Shown here in pieces: positions 23,139 through 34,341 of a DNA stretch of 64,000 nucleotides. This stretch comes from Galaxea fascicularis (Eukaryota; Cnidaria; Anthozoa; Scleractinia; Euphylliidae): contig OX419335.1 of NCBI GenBank assembly GCA_948470475.1, forward strand, positions 42,805,525 through 42,869,524, read 5' to 3'. Position numbers and translations under genes: made by a program. Every line of letters begins with the position of its first letter. Position 1 is the stretch's first letter. The notes beneath the pieces are model-generated. The model was not told where the DNA came from and searched no databases. It was given only the letters and a program-made list of their open reading frames with translations.

Positions 23139-23539
23139 TATACCTGCCAACTTATTCTGACTGTAAGGCGTGAGATTTTTATCTTGGGAGTGCCAGGATA
23201 CTCGAAGACGACACGACCATTTCCGAAGATTCCCGAAGACGCCCGAAGATTTTCGGAAGACATTTCGAATAATTCAGAACCCAGGATGCGTAACGCCAAA
23301 CACGACTTTATTTCCAGAGTCTTTCCTTCAAAAATTTTGGTAAAAGCATCGTCATCTACTCGTTCTTCATGGACTTTTCGTTAAGTGCACTGGTTTGAAG
23401 CTACATATTTTTGGAAAGTGTGTCATTTTTTCAACCAGGCGTGAGAAATTGGTCTCGTAGGCGTGAGTTGGAGTGAGATCGAAGTTTTCAACCCGCAGGC
23501 GTGAGACTCACGCTCTAGGCGTGAGAGTTGGCAGGTATA
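23139..23539. mobile_element. about 400-bp MITE with TATACCTGCCAACT ends
   Basis: The left end at 23139 and the inverted right end at 23526-23539 share TATACCTGCCAACT. CGAGTA flanks both sides, a likely 6-bp duplication. The interior has repeated CCCGAAGA and GGCGTGAG words. The open frame 23184-23384 is a by-product of these repeats. Confidence 0.7.
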
Positions 23540-25214
23540 CGAGTACTTTCGAGAACTTTCCACGAAATCACTGTACCCATTAAACACAATTCGTACCCGT
23601 GGTCATGCGATTTTCTTATTTAAACAAACGTTGAAGTTTTTGCTTATTCATCATATCAAATTTGTTAGGTCCTTGTAGTACCTTATTTTGTCATGTATGC
23701 TCAATTCCACTCACATATTCCCCTCACCTAACATGTCCGCCCTGTGTAGTAACCTGCTGAGTGGAACGTCGCCGGTTCAAATTCCAAACAAAATATTGTG
23801 ATGAAAAATAAACTGGTAATATAATGCTTGGTATGTGTTCAATCTGCCGCAGTTGGATATTGAAATAAGTATTTGGCAAGCTCTCGTGTCCTTCGCCTCC
23901 ACAAATCAATTAAAAGTTGAAGAGGATCATGTAAACGGACTTTCGGACTGTTTCGGGTGTCCAGCTACATGTATGGGTTCAGAGGAAGCTAGAAGACGGA
24001 TGCCGCTAACCATCCGTTCCGGCAAGGCTTCAATTGGATACACAGATCACCCGTCATAAGGCTGTTGACCCTGTAAGCTGCACGGAATCCGTTTGCATAG
24101 GATGGTAATGCCTAGAAATTTCCTGATGGTTGTTTCGTGTATCTGGGGGCCGTAAAATCAATGCACTCTGTAACCTTATTTGGTTTGGAGTTATTTGTGA
24201 TTGGTATAAAAGTTACAATAAATTGGCTGCGATTCGTCAGTTTACTTCAGTTGATTTTATCAATCGTTCTAACAATCAAGAAGCGGGTCCTTAATTTTCA
24301 CAGTGATTCCTCAGGTATGTAGCACAAGATTGTATCTGTGTTCTTTTAAGCCTTAATACCCTTATTTTTATGGCTATGTTCCTTAGTTTTTCTGGCAATT
24401 ACAACTGAGACCTGAGACTTTTGGCATTTAATTATCTAGACATTTTTTTTGAAATTAGAAATAAAACACAAACAGCGGTGATAAACAAGGGGTTCTGAAA
24501 TTGGTTTTTATTTGACCTTTGGACCAGACTGCATTTATGTTGGTTTATTTTCATTCGGGTCACTCTTCTTATTGAATTTCAAAAGCTCGTAAAATTCGCG
24601 TTGTAATAGTTCGTTGCTCTCAAAACCGGCTATATACTTGACTACCTAAACATTTTAAAAGCTCGTAAACGATTCATGTGGTAAGAGTTCGTTGCTCCCA
24701 AAACCGTATACTGGACTGGTAATTTTGCGCTATCATTAAAAGGCAGGAAATTATTATAATTAGATGCTGCTGATTAGTGTGTTTTGTGTAATTTTCAGAG
24801 GCCGAAAAGTTGATCGAAAATTTGATCTCGCTTTTTAGAGTCCAAACATTCAGCAGGACCCGCCCTTGTGGTTATCAAAAAACGAATAATTGTCAGAGCC
24901 AAAGAAATCTTTTCAGCCTGGTGCGTACGGGCTCCTCAATGAGAAAACTCGCAAGATAAAAACTTGCTAGCTGTAGTTCTTGAGCAGCTTAAAATATCAC
25001 CGTCAAACGTTATACCGTGGTAACATATAGTGCCATCATTTAATACCACAGAGATTTGAGGCCTGACAGTACCTTTAATTCCGCTCATAAATTTAGGGCC
25101 GATCCGCACTAGCGACAAGTCTGTTTTGATAAGGTGCAATGACTGACAGAATTTGTCAATCAAGTCACATCCCCAGTGCGGACGTAATTTCGCAACGCGA
25201 CAAAATTTTGCTGC
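23540..25214. other. intergenic, no gene seen
   Basis: Short open frames only (23835-24059, 24137-24322), without motifs or splice support. A near-repeat of GCTCGTAAA...GTTCGTTGCTC at 24590-24625 and 24660-24700 is noted. Confidence 0.4.
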
Positions 25215-26092
25215 ACCGAACAAACTCTCTCTCCTCCGCAGAGGCTCCTCCTGACTAAATGAATAAGCGCGCGGGCGACGATGGGAAGAGGTAAAAGGCG
25301 GGAGCCTCTGCCATATAATGTTTCAAAGATGGCGCCTGATTTCCGAGAAAGACTGGTGACCTAGGTATCATTTCAGTTGAATGCATGTGTAAACAAAACG
25401 GCCGAACATACAGTACGACAAGAAGAACAAGTGTTCTCACTTCCTTGTGGGGCAAAATGTGAGAGGTTTGCTGTAATTTTTTGCAAAATCACGGCCTGGT
25501 AAAGTTTTTCGCCGAGAGAGACGAAATAAATCAACATTTTCGGAATATAGATCGAAACACCTCGATGAGTGTTGATCTTGTGCCCGGTCTTGTGAGATGC
25601 AAGGCGTGCACATTTTGAGGATTTTCACGGCAAGTTCATGGAATGGTTCGGTAGACTTCGACTGCAAACGGTTCAGTAACCCTTTTTACTGTCTTAACAG
25701 GGACACGAAACCTAAGCACTGACAAAAGACAATGAAAGTTGTAAACAAGTATTTTCTGTATTTTTATTTCTGCAGACACTCATGTTCGTAAACCACGAAC
25801 AGTTAAAAAAAACCTCAAACAGCTAATGGATCAGCCCCAAATTGCGTCTACTAACCTTCTATACTAAGATCTTTAAATGAGCAGTCAAAATTCTCTAAAT
25901 CCTCCTCTGGTTCCGCCACTGCCAGAGAACCGCAATTTCTGGCAGAGAACCGCACATTATATGGCAGAGGTCTCCTCTTCTTTCTTACCCCTTCCCATCG
26001 ACCCACGCGCGCTTTCATTTTCCCTCTCCTCAGCCTCCCAACGACACAAAAAGAGACCTCTGCGGAGGAGAGAGGAACAAACTTCAAACGTT
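25215..26092. repeat. inverted pair of about 105-140-bp repeats
   Basis: 25215-25320 and 25952-26092 are inverted relatives. Both carry CCTCCGCAGAGG-type words, CATTATATGGCAGAGG, CCCATCG and a GCGCGC block, with small indels. They may be the ends of one DNA element or two insertions of a small repeat. Confidence 0.6.
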
Positions 26093-26214
26093 CCGTCGGC
26101 TTGCCTCAGGGGCACGCCAATGTGCGACGAACGAAGTTAAAATAACAACTTTTGTTTTGATAAGAACTGAATGTCAAATAATGCGATGCAGTAAAGCGCG
26201 TGAAGTATCAAACA

Positions 26215-26688
26215 ATGGCGCACGGAAATTTTCCGTTCAACTTTGGAGGCGATTTTTACCCTTCCAGAAGCGGTTTTGAAGACCCAAATCAACGCCCGAT
26301 GCAGCCACATTATCATTACTCATTAACTCCATCCCAAGTCCAGTATGGGCCCAATAACGTAGATTTTTGGGGGAGTTCGCAGAGTTCGTCGATGTCTGGC
26401 AGCGCTAGCGCTACTCCGAGCCCAGGTTCTAGCCAACAAACCAGCTCGTCGGAGTCACTGACCGATTTGGATGAAGCGGGCCGAAAGGTGTACGATAAAT
26501 GGTCAAGGAACAAGAAAACACAAATGTCATTCAAAAACGCCTGTGTCTGGGATGCAAATGCGGATCAGAAATTGCCGCGATATTGTCGCGATCATATTGC
26601 GCGGTGCAACATTCTCGCGACAACAAACAAAATTGTCGCTAGTGCGGATCGCCCCTTATTCACAGGGAAGTGTCCTACGCGTCCTTAA
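26215..26688 (+). CDS. hypothetical 157-residue protein or element remnant
   Basis: An ATG at 26215 in a good context (AACAATGG) opens a frame to the TAA at 26686. The first 85 residues are rich in Ser, Pro, Gln, Phe and Tyr (MAHGNFPFNFGG start) and look disordered. The second half is mixed and basic (AGRKVYDKWSRNKK). I recognise no domain. It lies just right of the inverted repeat pair and may be part of that element, or the first exon of a gene whose other exons I cannot see. No strong donor was found before the stop. Confidence 0.35.
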   Translation: MAHGNFPFNFGGDFYPSRSGFEDPNQRPMQPHYHYSLTPSQVQYGPNNVDFWGSSQSSSMSGSASATPSPGSSQQTSSSESLTDLDEAGRKVYDKWSRNKKTQMSFKNACVWDANADQKLPRYCRDHIARCNILATTNKIVASADRPLFTGKCPTRP

Positions 26689-28076
26689 TTTGCATCCATT
26701 TGTTGATATTTTTGGATTTGGTGAGATCGTGACTTAAACTGCGGGTTTTTGACAAAAAAAAGAAATGCTTGACGGAAACACTGAAAAACAATTTGGCTTA
26801 TTTTCGTTTATTTTTAGCAATACAGTAGCAAAGTCGTAAGCTGGTAAATATTTTTTGACTAGCCAGTGGTTCTGATTTTTGTCTTTCGAGGGCTAACCAG
26901 AGTTTGCGGTGAGGGACTTTTGTTAAACCTCTCGATTTCCACGTAAAATTTTGTACCAACTTAACAAATAAGCTAAGTAACGAAAATTCATTGCCTCCGT
27001 CAAAGTGCACGCTGTAGTGAGTAACCTTATCAGCCTTTGAGAGTCATATCTTTCCTCAGCTCGAATATACACCCTATGCATATCTAATTAACGTATCCTT
27101 CAAACAGTTTCAATTTTGTGAACGCCCAGTGAAATAAACCCACCCCCTCCCTTCCTTAAAAATCCAGTGACCGCTACCAATCACAGTTTAAGTCATAAAA
27201 GGCATTCTCAGAGAGGCATGACAACAAAAGAAGACACATGCAGTCACAAGTGAAAGACAGTCTAAATGGGGGGGGGGGGGGTCCACATGTCGGTTGTCGG
27301 TTAAAATTTTCGACCTTTGCAGGTTGTTGGTAATATAAGGAGGATCCAGGTGCTTCAAAGAAATTTGAAAACAGGAAATTCTGTAACTGACTAAATTTGG
27401 AATTAATGTGGTCAAGATCCATTATGGCTCTTGATGTGGTTAAATCTGGTGAAATAGAGCCCACCAAAGGATCTGCTGGACATTTCCTGAGCTAGAAATA
27501 AATTCAAAATGCTGTTTTTGCTTATACTAACATCCCTATAACATCAGCCCATGTCGATTGTCAGTTAAAATTTCTTTGTCGCTAGTCGGTATTTTTTCTC
27601 GTTTTGTCGGTATTCAGTAATATTTTTCCCCCTTTGTCGTTAGTCGGTTAACCACATTCAGACCCTCGTGAAATTTATCCGACAATTCATTCGTTGGGTT
27701 CTTTGCTTAATTATGAAAGGTTTCCGAATAACATCTCGTATCTCAAATCGGATTCAAAGTGCTGATTTTACTATTACTACTATTTAAAAGACAGAAGGTT
27801 TCTCTATTGATACCTGTACAGCATTTATACCGCATTTGAATGAGTGAACTTGGCCATTCATCTTGGCGGTTTGGTATATCCTCTTTGCCGGCCGTTTCAT
27901 TGAGAAAAATTTAATATCATGTTAATTATTATAACAAATTTAAAGATTTGGAGGATATAATTTTTACAGCATACAAACGTTTAGCTTTCCGTTGACTATA
28001 GTCAAAATGCGGACTTTAAAATACTCATGTGATTCACTGAGTCTGAGAAAAGGTTAAAAAAGTACATTGATCAGGA
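26689..28076. other. intergenic, no gene seen
   Basis: It contains a 14-G run at 27268-27281 and two TGTCGGTTGTCGGT/TGTCGTTAGTCGGT-like stretches (27289-27305 and 27548-27655). No coding exon is supported. Confidence 0.4.
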
Positions 28077-28345
28077 GGCAGGATGGCTGAGTGGTTTAGG
28101 GCGCTGGATTTCAAAGTGGTGACCCAGGTTCAAATCCCGGGCCACTCTGGTCACTAGCTGGTGTTGTTCTGGGTAAGTCCCTGGTTCAACTCCTCGGTCA
28201 TCCTTGTAAATAGCCAACTGGGGGGTTTGCCTCCCGCCAGTTGGGATTCTTATAATGTTAAGTTTATTTGAATTATTTGTTTCTTTGGATTTAGGTGGAT
28301 TGCCTGTAAACTAGCTTGCATAGCTAAGTGCACTTCCACTAAAAA
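28077..28345 (+). repeat. tRNA-derived SINE
   Basis: The A-box region TGGCTGAGTGGTTTAGGGC (from about 28084) and the B-box GGTTCAAATCCC (28127-28138) resemble a Leu/Ser-type tRNA head. A body of about 200 bp follows. The cloverleaf is not complete, so it is not a tRNA gene. Confidence 0.75.
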
Positions 28346-29060
28346 CACAGTATTTATATTTTTTATTTTATTTTATTGATTGTTCAGCTGGCTGTTGTGC
28401 ACGCCAGTTTGTTTCCGTTACGAGATATTGAACGTTGTGATTCTAACCTGATCCTGAACCGTCCTTGATAACTCGTTCAATAATGTATATTTTGAGATTA
28501 CTTTTACGGGGCATAGCAAATTTCACTTTTGAGGAAGGGAATCGAGCACTTAAAACAGCAAGTCGTATTCGAGATGCGCGAAATCTAGTTCTCAGGGCCT
28601 TACTTAAAACTGAGGAGGCGTCCTTCTCAATTTGACGTAAGTCAGAACAAAAAGAGCTTGGGTTTCCTAACCATCTTAGTTATGCTTTTAAAATGAACCG
28701 GTAAAACAAATATTGAGCAGGAACGGACCTTGACATATGCGCCAAATTTGATGATGCACACCATCTCACATAAAAATCAAACGGTGAGAGAAAGACGCCA
28801 AAGCCGATGCATATTATGGATTATTTTCTACGTTCGATCGAATTATGTGTAAATGCATTCCTCAGTTTCAACAGGAGATGCTATACCGGTAATAGTGTCT
28901 TTAACGTTTTCAGTCCCGGTTATCATGCGATAAATAGACATAAAAATATGAATCAACTAGCTTTGATCGAGATGAGCGCCAATAACAGTGATGGCCAAGC
29001 CAAGCGACGACATCACGCTAAAAACAGCGCCACAGGAAAATAGTGATGAAATTGTTTCAG
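28346..29060. other. intergenic, no gene seen
   Basis: Only short frames without motifs. Confidence 0.4.
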
Positions 29061-29500
29061 GGGCACCCTACGACGAGTTTCAGCAGATATCTGTTCGATG
29101 GAGGGTAGCTCGTCTTAGACCGGGTTTCGTCGTCTATTAAAAAGTGCACTCGGATTTTCGTAACTAGAACGTGGCCTAAAAGATTCACAATGGGGGAAAT
29201 AATAGTCTCTGATGTTTTCGGAAGGGTCATGATTTGCTGTTTTGGCAGTCAAAAACTCCAGCTAGCATTTTCGGAAGCAAACAGTTCCCTAGAAAGTTCG
29301 TGGAAAGTTCACTTAGCTAGCAATTTCTCAAGGAAGATTTTGTTCCCTAAAATGTTTGGGCAATTAAAATTTCAGCTAAAGAATCCGAGCAGATCAAAGT
29401 CGTCTAGCTAATGGAAACATCACAGGCTTCCGTCAAACACCATAACGTACTTAAAAATGCCTTTTTACAACTTTTGGTTGATTCGGTTCGTTGGGTGCCC
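29061..29500. mobile_element. 440-bp MITE with GGGCACCC(T/A)ACGA ends
   Basis: The left end GGGCACCCTACGA (29061) and the inverted right end GGGCACCCAACGA (ends 29500) match. A related left half with ATATCTGTTCG, AAAAGATTC and TAGTC...GTTTTCGGAA is at about 38080-38240. The frame 29190-29411 lies inside it and is not a gene. Confidence 0.7.
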
Positions 29501-30852
29501 TTGTTGTTTTGTTCAAATGGTCATATCTCAGAGTTTTTATGCACGAATGCAAAACCAAGAGCTTTCTTGAGCGGATGGTAACCATTACCACAGAAACAAA
29601 CCATTAAAACCAAACAATTCATTTGAATGGTCATTTCATTCATGTTTAGCACTTATGGCAACGTTACGTGCGGGGAAAAATGTTTCAGTTTTGGAGGGTT
29701 TATTCATCATTGTCTCGTGTTAGAAAGTTCGACTGAGTTGTGCATATAAACACGAACATGAAAAAGCGCCGTTACTAGGTTTTCTTGGGAAGTTAAATGG
29801 CATAAAACGTTTCGGTGACATGAACAACATCGGGCTTTGACCAGACAAAGTTGAAGTAAATAATAGCACTATTCGGTGAGAAAGGAAGGAAATATATCAG
29901 ATAAATACAGAGACAGATGTATTTAAATAAGGCAAGTTAATACGGTGAAACAAAGAGTTCAGTCTTGTATATTGTTTACGTAAGATATTGATTCACCGCT
30001 AAATAGCTCTGGCTAAAAGAAGTCCAAGGTATTAATAGAATCAGTTCGCCTTTGTCACGGATCGGAAAAATCGCCAAGTTACAAGAACTGTTTCAGCATT
30101 ATTTCAGGTACTTTTCGTTTGCTATTTGTTTTGTTGCAGTTACTAACTTACACTACATCTGTCTATATGTGAATTTATTTAAGCTAAAGTATATGATATC
30201 ACTAACCTATTCCTCGAAAAAAACGTCTGCAGTATATGAAAAACGGTTGTTAAGGTGCTGTTGTAAAAAAATGTATCAATTACACGATGATATGCCCTCT
30301 TCTTGCTGCATGGAGCTTCTAAATTATGTGGCCTCTTTGTGGAGGGAAAATTTTGAACCTGGAAATGCATAAAACGCATATCTGTTAACGAATAGATTCT
30401 ATTGAACTTAACGCATGGTACCCTTAAACGACACGCGCAAATACGCTAAATCAGTGGAAACTAAGGCTGCGTCCAGACATACTTCCGTTTTCATTTAAAA
30501 AAGACTGTGAACGCTGTTTAACCTTTCATTTCATATTTTCTTGTTCGAACATTTATTTGTTTCAAATATATTGGCGCTGTGTGGTGAAACTGGCAAAATA
30601 AAACAAAGGAAATAAATCGACTAACCCGCATTTACCATGATTAAACCTTGTACCACCTATTCAAGGTTTTCAGGTGCATCGAAATAAACTAGTTACTTTC
30701 CCGTACGAACCGTTATATTAAATTGTTTTCAACTGAGAGAGAAAGAAAAGAAGGTGCTTTTTATGTCATTGCTCTTTTCATGTTTGTTTTGCTTTGATTA
30801 GCTTCAGTAGTTGGAAGTAAAGAGCCTTTTTCTAAGGATTTATAGTATGGAT
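29501..30852. other. intergenic, no gene seen
   Basis: The frame 30052-30372 (hydrophobic, then Cys-rich) lacks an ATG in its ORF start and has no support. Confidence 0.4.
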
Positions 30853-30895
30853 GACTGAAAGCAGGCCTCCGAAATTCGGAGGCCTGCTTTCAGTC
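30853..30895. repeat. 43-nt perfect palindrome
   Basis: The 21-bp arms 30853-30873 and 30875-30895 are exact reverse complements around a single A, with GCAGGCCTCCGAA in the arm. Confidence 0.95.
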
Positions 30896-31794
30896 ACCCA
30901 TGCATAAGTCATGCCCAATGAATGCATAATGAACATTTTATTGAAGTGTCTAGAAACAAAAACGCTGAAGTGCGCTGAATGCCTAACAACCATGCATGAG
31001 CTAAACATTGGACTTAGCTGGCGTGCCAGATGCCATGAAGTATTCAACTTCTCCGCCACTGAAGCGATTCAATAATTTTTTTGACTTTTTCTGACAGCCT
31101 TTGAGCGATAAACCCTATCTATGAAGCTTTCAGCTGATGCAGACTCTTTTCCAGAGGTTATCTACTTTTTCTGCCTGTTTTGCGCGATACAATCTTCAAT
31201 TGAAAAAGCCAACCCTGCTTTTATTAAAACCTTGAACCAAACATTGACTTCTATTCGCCTACTCTGAAATTCGGCGAAAATCGTACGCCATTTTTAGCCG
31301 CACCAGAAATTTTCAAGTAAAATAGACAGAGAGAAAAAACAATACTGATTTTTTTAAAGGCAAATTGCCAACGACTGACATGCCGATTATGTTAATGATA
31401 TCCACAGCTTGTAGAACGGAAAACAGCATATTGTTGATGGAAAATGATTTCTCACGAGAAAACAATATTTGAAGCTGTCGCAACTAACAGGGCGCGGCGG
31501 ATATCCAGTGTTTCGAGAATGTTTGTGGTGAACCCATAGAATTCTGCTGTACGCCGAAGGTTGGCTGAAAAAGTTGACTGGATTGTTACGTGACTCTTGC
31601 ACGAGAAAACATATTGTGCGTTTTGCCTTTCCAATTGTGGCCCATATAACTAAACAGAAGTCCTTTGATTTTTCCTGCAGTCCGCCCTTTGATGTACCCC
31701 GAGCGTTGGATTTAAGTTTATTGCAACTCTTTTGAAGATGTTACTAATTCAATACTGTAAGACACAAACTCGAGAAAAAAAAAAGAAGAAGACG
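30896..31794. other. intergenic, no gene seen
   Basis: No supported coding or repeat feature. Confidence 0.4.
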
Positions 31795-31905
31795 GTATTC
31801 CGAGTTCCCCAACAGGTGTCGAACCCATGACCCTCCACCGAAGCTACAGGACTGATTCGTTAGGCGTCTTCGGCCATTAAAGAGGGTCACTAAATTACAT
31901 TCTTG
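31795..31905 (-). repeat. tRNA-derived SINE fragment
   Basis: The minus strand has a B-box-like GGGTTCGACACC. The word ATTCCGAGTTCCCC at its edge recurs at about 45497, so both belong to one family. Confidence 0.5.
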
Positions 31906-34330
31906 AGACAAACGACCTGCCAGTCAGCCAGAATCTAAATGTCGATATATTGGTGACGAGAAATTTCTATGGTGGTATATCTTACGTAAACTCGGGAAAA
32001 AACGAACTTTGAACACTTTGGTGGAAGCCGCGGTGCTAATGATAACTCAGCTTGTGAAAGTGTTGTTTTAGCTCGCACTGCAAGCTTTCTTTTGATACAA
32101 ATTTTAATTAAGTAAAATACAAATATGTTTGCCTTGAAGTACGCTACGGTATTGAAGCTAATTATAGAACTGAGTTGAAAATATAAAGCGACCACGGAAG
32201 AGCAGTGAACGAGTTATCGTAGCGCGGGATAAAGCAAGTTAGGAAAAACCGCAACTGATTTTTCTTCGTGGTGTTCAGTTTTCACGAAAATTTAGAATAA
32301 GAGGAACAATTTTGATACAAGTACCGGAAAGAAGATAAAAGAACCCTCATGTTCCCATAATGTGCGATAACGGAGTGTGCTATATTTCAATCTTTTTAAG
32401 ACAGCCTTTATTTCAAGTGAGAGTTTGGCAATTGTTTTACATATATTAAGCTGATGATTTACAGTGCGATTACTTCAACCAAGGCCACCCAGGAAAATTT
32501 CCTGCAAACTAACCAATGAGGACCTCACATCGGAACAATGGATTTTCACAATTTTAATTATGAATGACAAATTTACCCACTATCGAAGTACAACAAAATT
32601 CACTGAATTGCGACTATTCTGTTGTTTCATCACTCGAACACTTTTGGCCAATTTGTAAAAAAATTCTTGGGTGGCCTTGGTTGGAGTAGTTGCACTGCAA
32701 GACTGAGAGGAGAAAATCTGAAGCGTAGATTACTATTTGGTGTGTGCAAAAACTGTAATCACACAAAAATGTTTACTCTTCCTTCAGGTACAATATTTTT
32801 TCCTAGCGTCTGTTGGTTGGAAACTACAAAATAAACATCCATTTGGAGACAATTCAATCGATATCATCGGATCTGTTTCAGTGAAAAAACAAAAAGCACT
32901 TTTAAAGAAAAAAAGGCAAGAGTCGAACTGTCAAGAAACTTCTGATCATAGGGCAAAATGGTGCAATAAATTATTGATTTTTATCTTTAACTCCGACTTA
33001 AAGAACAAAGATCACCGTGAATCACAATCAGTTGCAGGTGCCGTTAACCGAGGGTCGCCTATACCACTTTGCAAAACGCATTCAGGTAAAAATACTGAGA
33101 CTTTTCACGCGTCACGGATAATTCCCAAAAGTCGTAAATTGAAAAATACATTCACGGATTAATGGTCCAGGTCGAGTAACCTGTTTAGGCTGTTTACGCT
33201 CCAAAGGTAGCTCGTTTTTCTTGCAATCTCGTTGTCACGGTTATTTACTTGTATTTCGTGGTTTCATGCTCTCATGTACGGGTCAGAAAACTAAAAAAGT
33301 GACTTTAAATTAATTCACGCAAAGCAAGGTCTTTCTCGAATCACGTTTAATTAAGGCTTCATAAACATGTCACGCTTAATTCAAAAACCGCTTTCATGCG
33401 CACGTAAAAATGGTCTTGATATGGGCAATCACGAACCACGAATAAATAAAAAACCTAAATCACGTTTCACGAGAAAAACATAGCCCTAATAACGTTTCAC
33501 GAAAAAGGCAGTATAGGGGACCTCTTAACCTTGCGAGAAACATTACGGAAGCCAGGAAGCTCTCCGCTTTTGACAGGTTACACGAACTGGTTTGCATTTA
33601 CGCCAAGTAGACTACAGATTCTATGTAATGATTAATTAACCTTGAATTTATATCTTCTTGGAATTTATTATCGGCAGCATTTTCATGAGATAATTCCGGC
33701 TAAATGCCTTTTCCGAAAAAAAGAAAGCAAAAAGAGAGCTTAATTACTGCTAATAAGAACTACCTTGCATTTTTCTCAAACCAAAAACCAAAGACTGATA
33801 AGAGTTCGTGAGGGACTTTTTGGGCAGAATATTCACGGGGATTTTGTTCGTTTTGTCCGACCAGACTTACTCAGTTCAGTTTTCTATGTTACCGAGCTAT
33901 GTGTCTGTGTGTATGGTGTCTGTGAACTGCACGAACTAATAGGTTGAGGTCTTCCACCAAAACGGTGATTTGGAATATCAGTACGATCCATATTAATATT
34001 AGACATGCAATGCTTTCGAGTGGTTTACTAAGGAACAAACAACCAGTCAATTGCAATTTCTTTGTATACACACGAGCCTTTAAACGCATGCGTGTACAAA
34101 GAAAATTAAGTGAAAAGTGAGATACTCTATGGCATATCATGAACTATAAAGCTTTGCATGACTATGCAGAGTACATAGCCTTACACAAAGTCCCGCTACA
34201 GTTGTTAGTATCCCAGCAAGTTTGGTGGTATACTAACAAATGTACCAGGACTTTCCTGCATTCCGATTGGCTGTATTTTCTGTGGTATGATATAACGAAC
34301 AGTATCTTATCTGGCAGTCATTTACCGTTT
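31906..34330. other. intergenic, old repeats, no gene seen
   Basis: 33100-33500 has scattered TCACG(T/C)TT and CACGAA words, suggesting a decayed repeat. The plus frame 32737-33162 (141 codons) is open but shows no domain; its second half is basic and looks repeat-derived. The 5' exon of the next gene should lie near the right end. Confidence 0.35.
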
Positions 34331-34341
34331 CCTTTACAGGA

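Noticed and set aside
28077..28150. tRNA-Leu or tRNA-Ser gene
   Set aside because: A and B boxes are present, but the acceptor stem and anticodon arm do not pair as a cloverleaf, and a SINE body follows.
32737..33162. 141-codon plus frame as a gene
   Set aside because: No initiation context, domain or splice site is convincing, and it looks like a decayed repeat.
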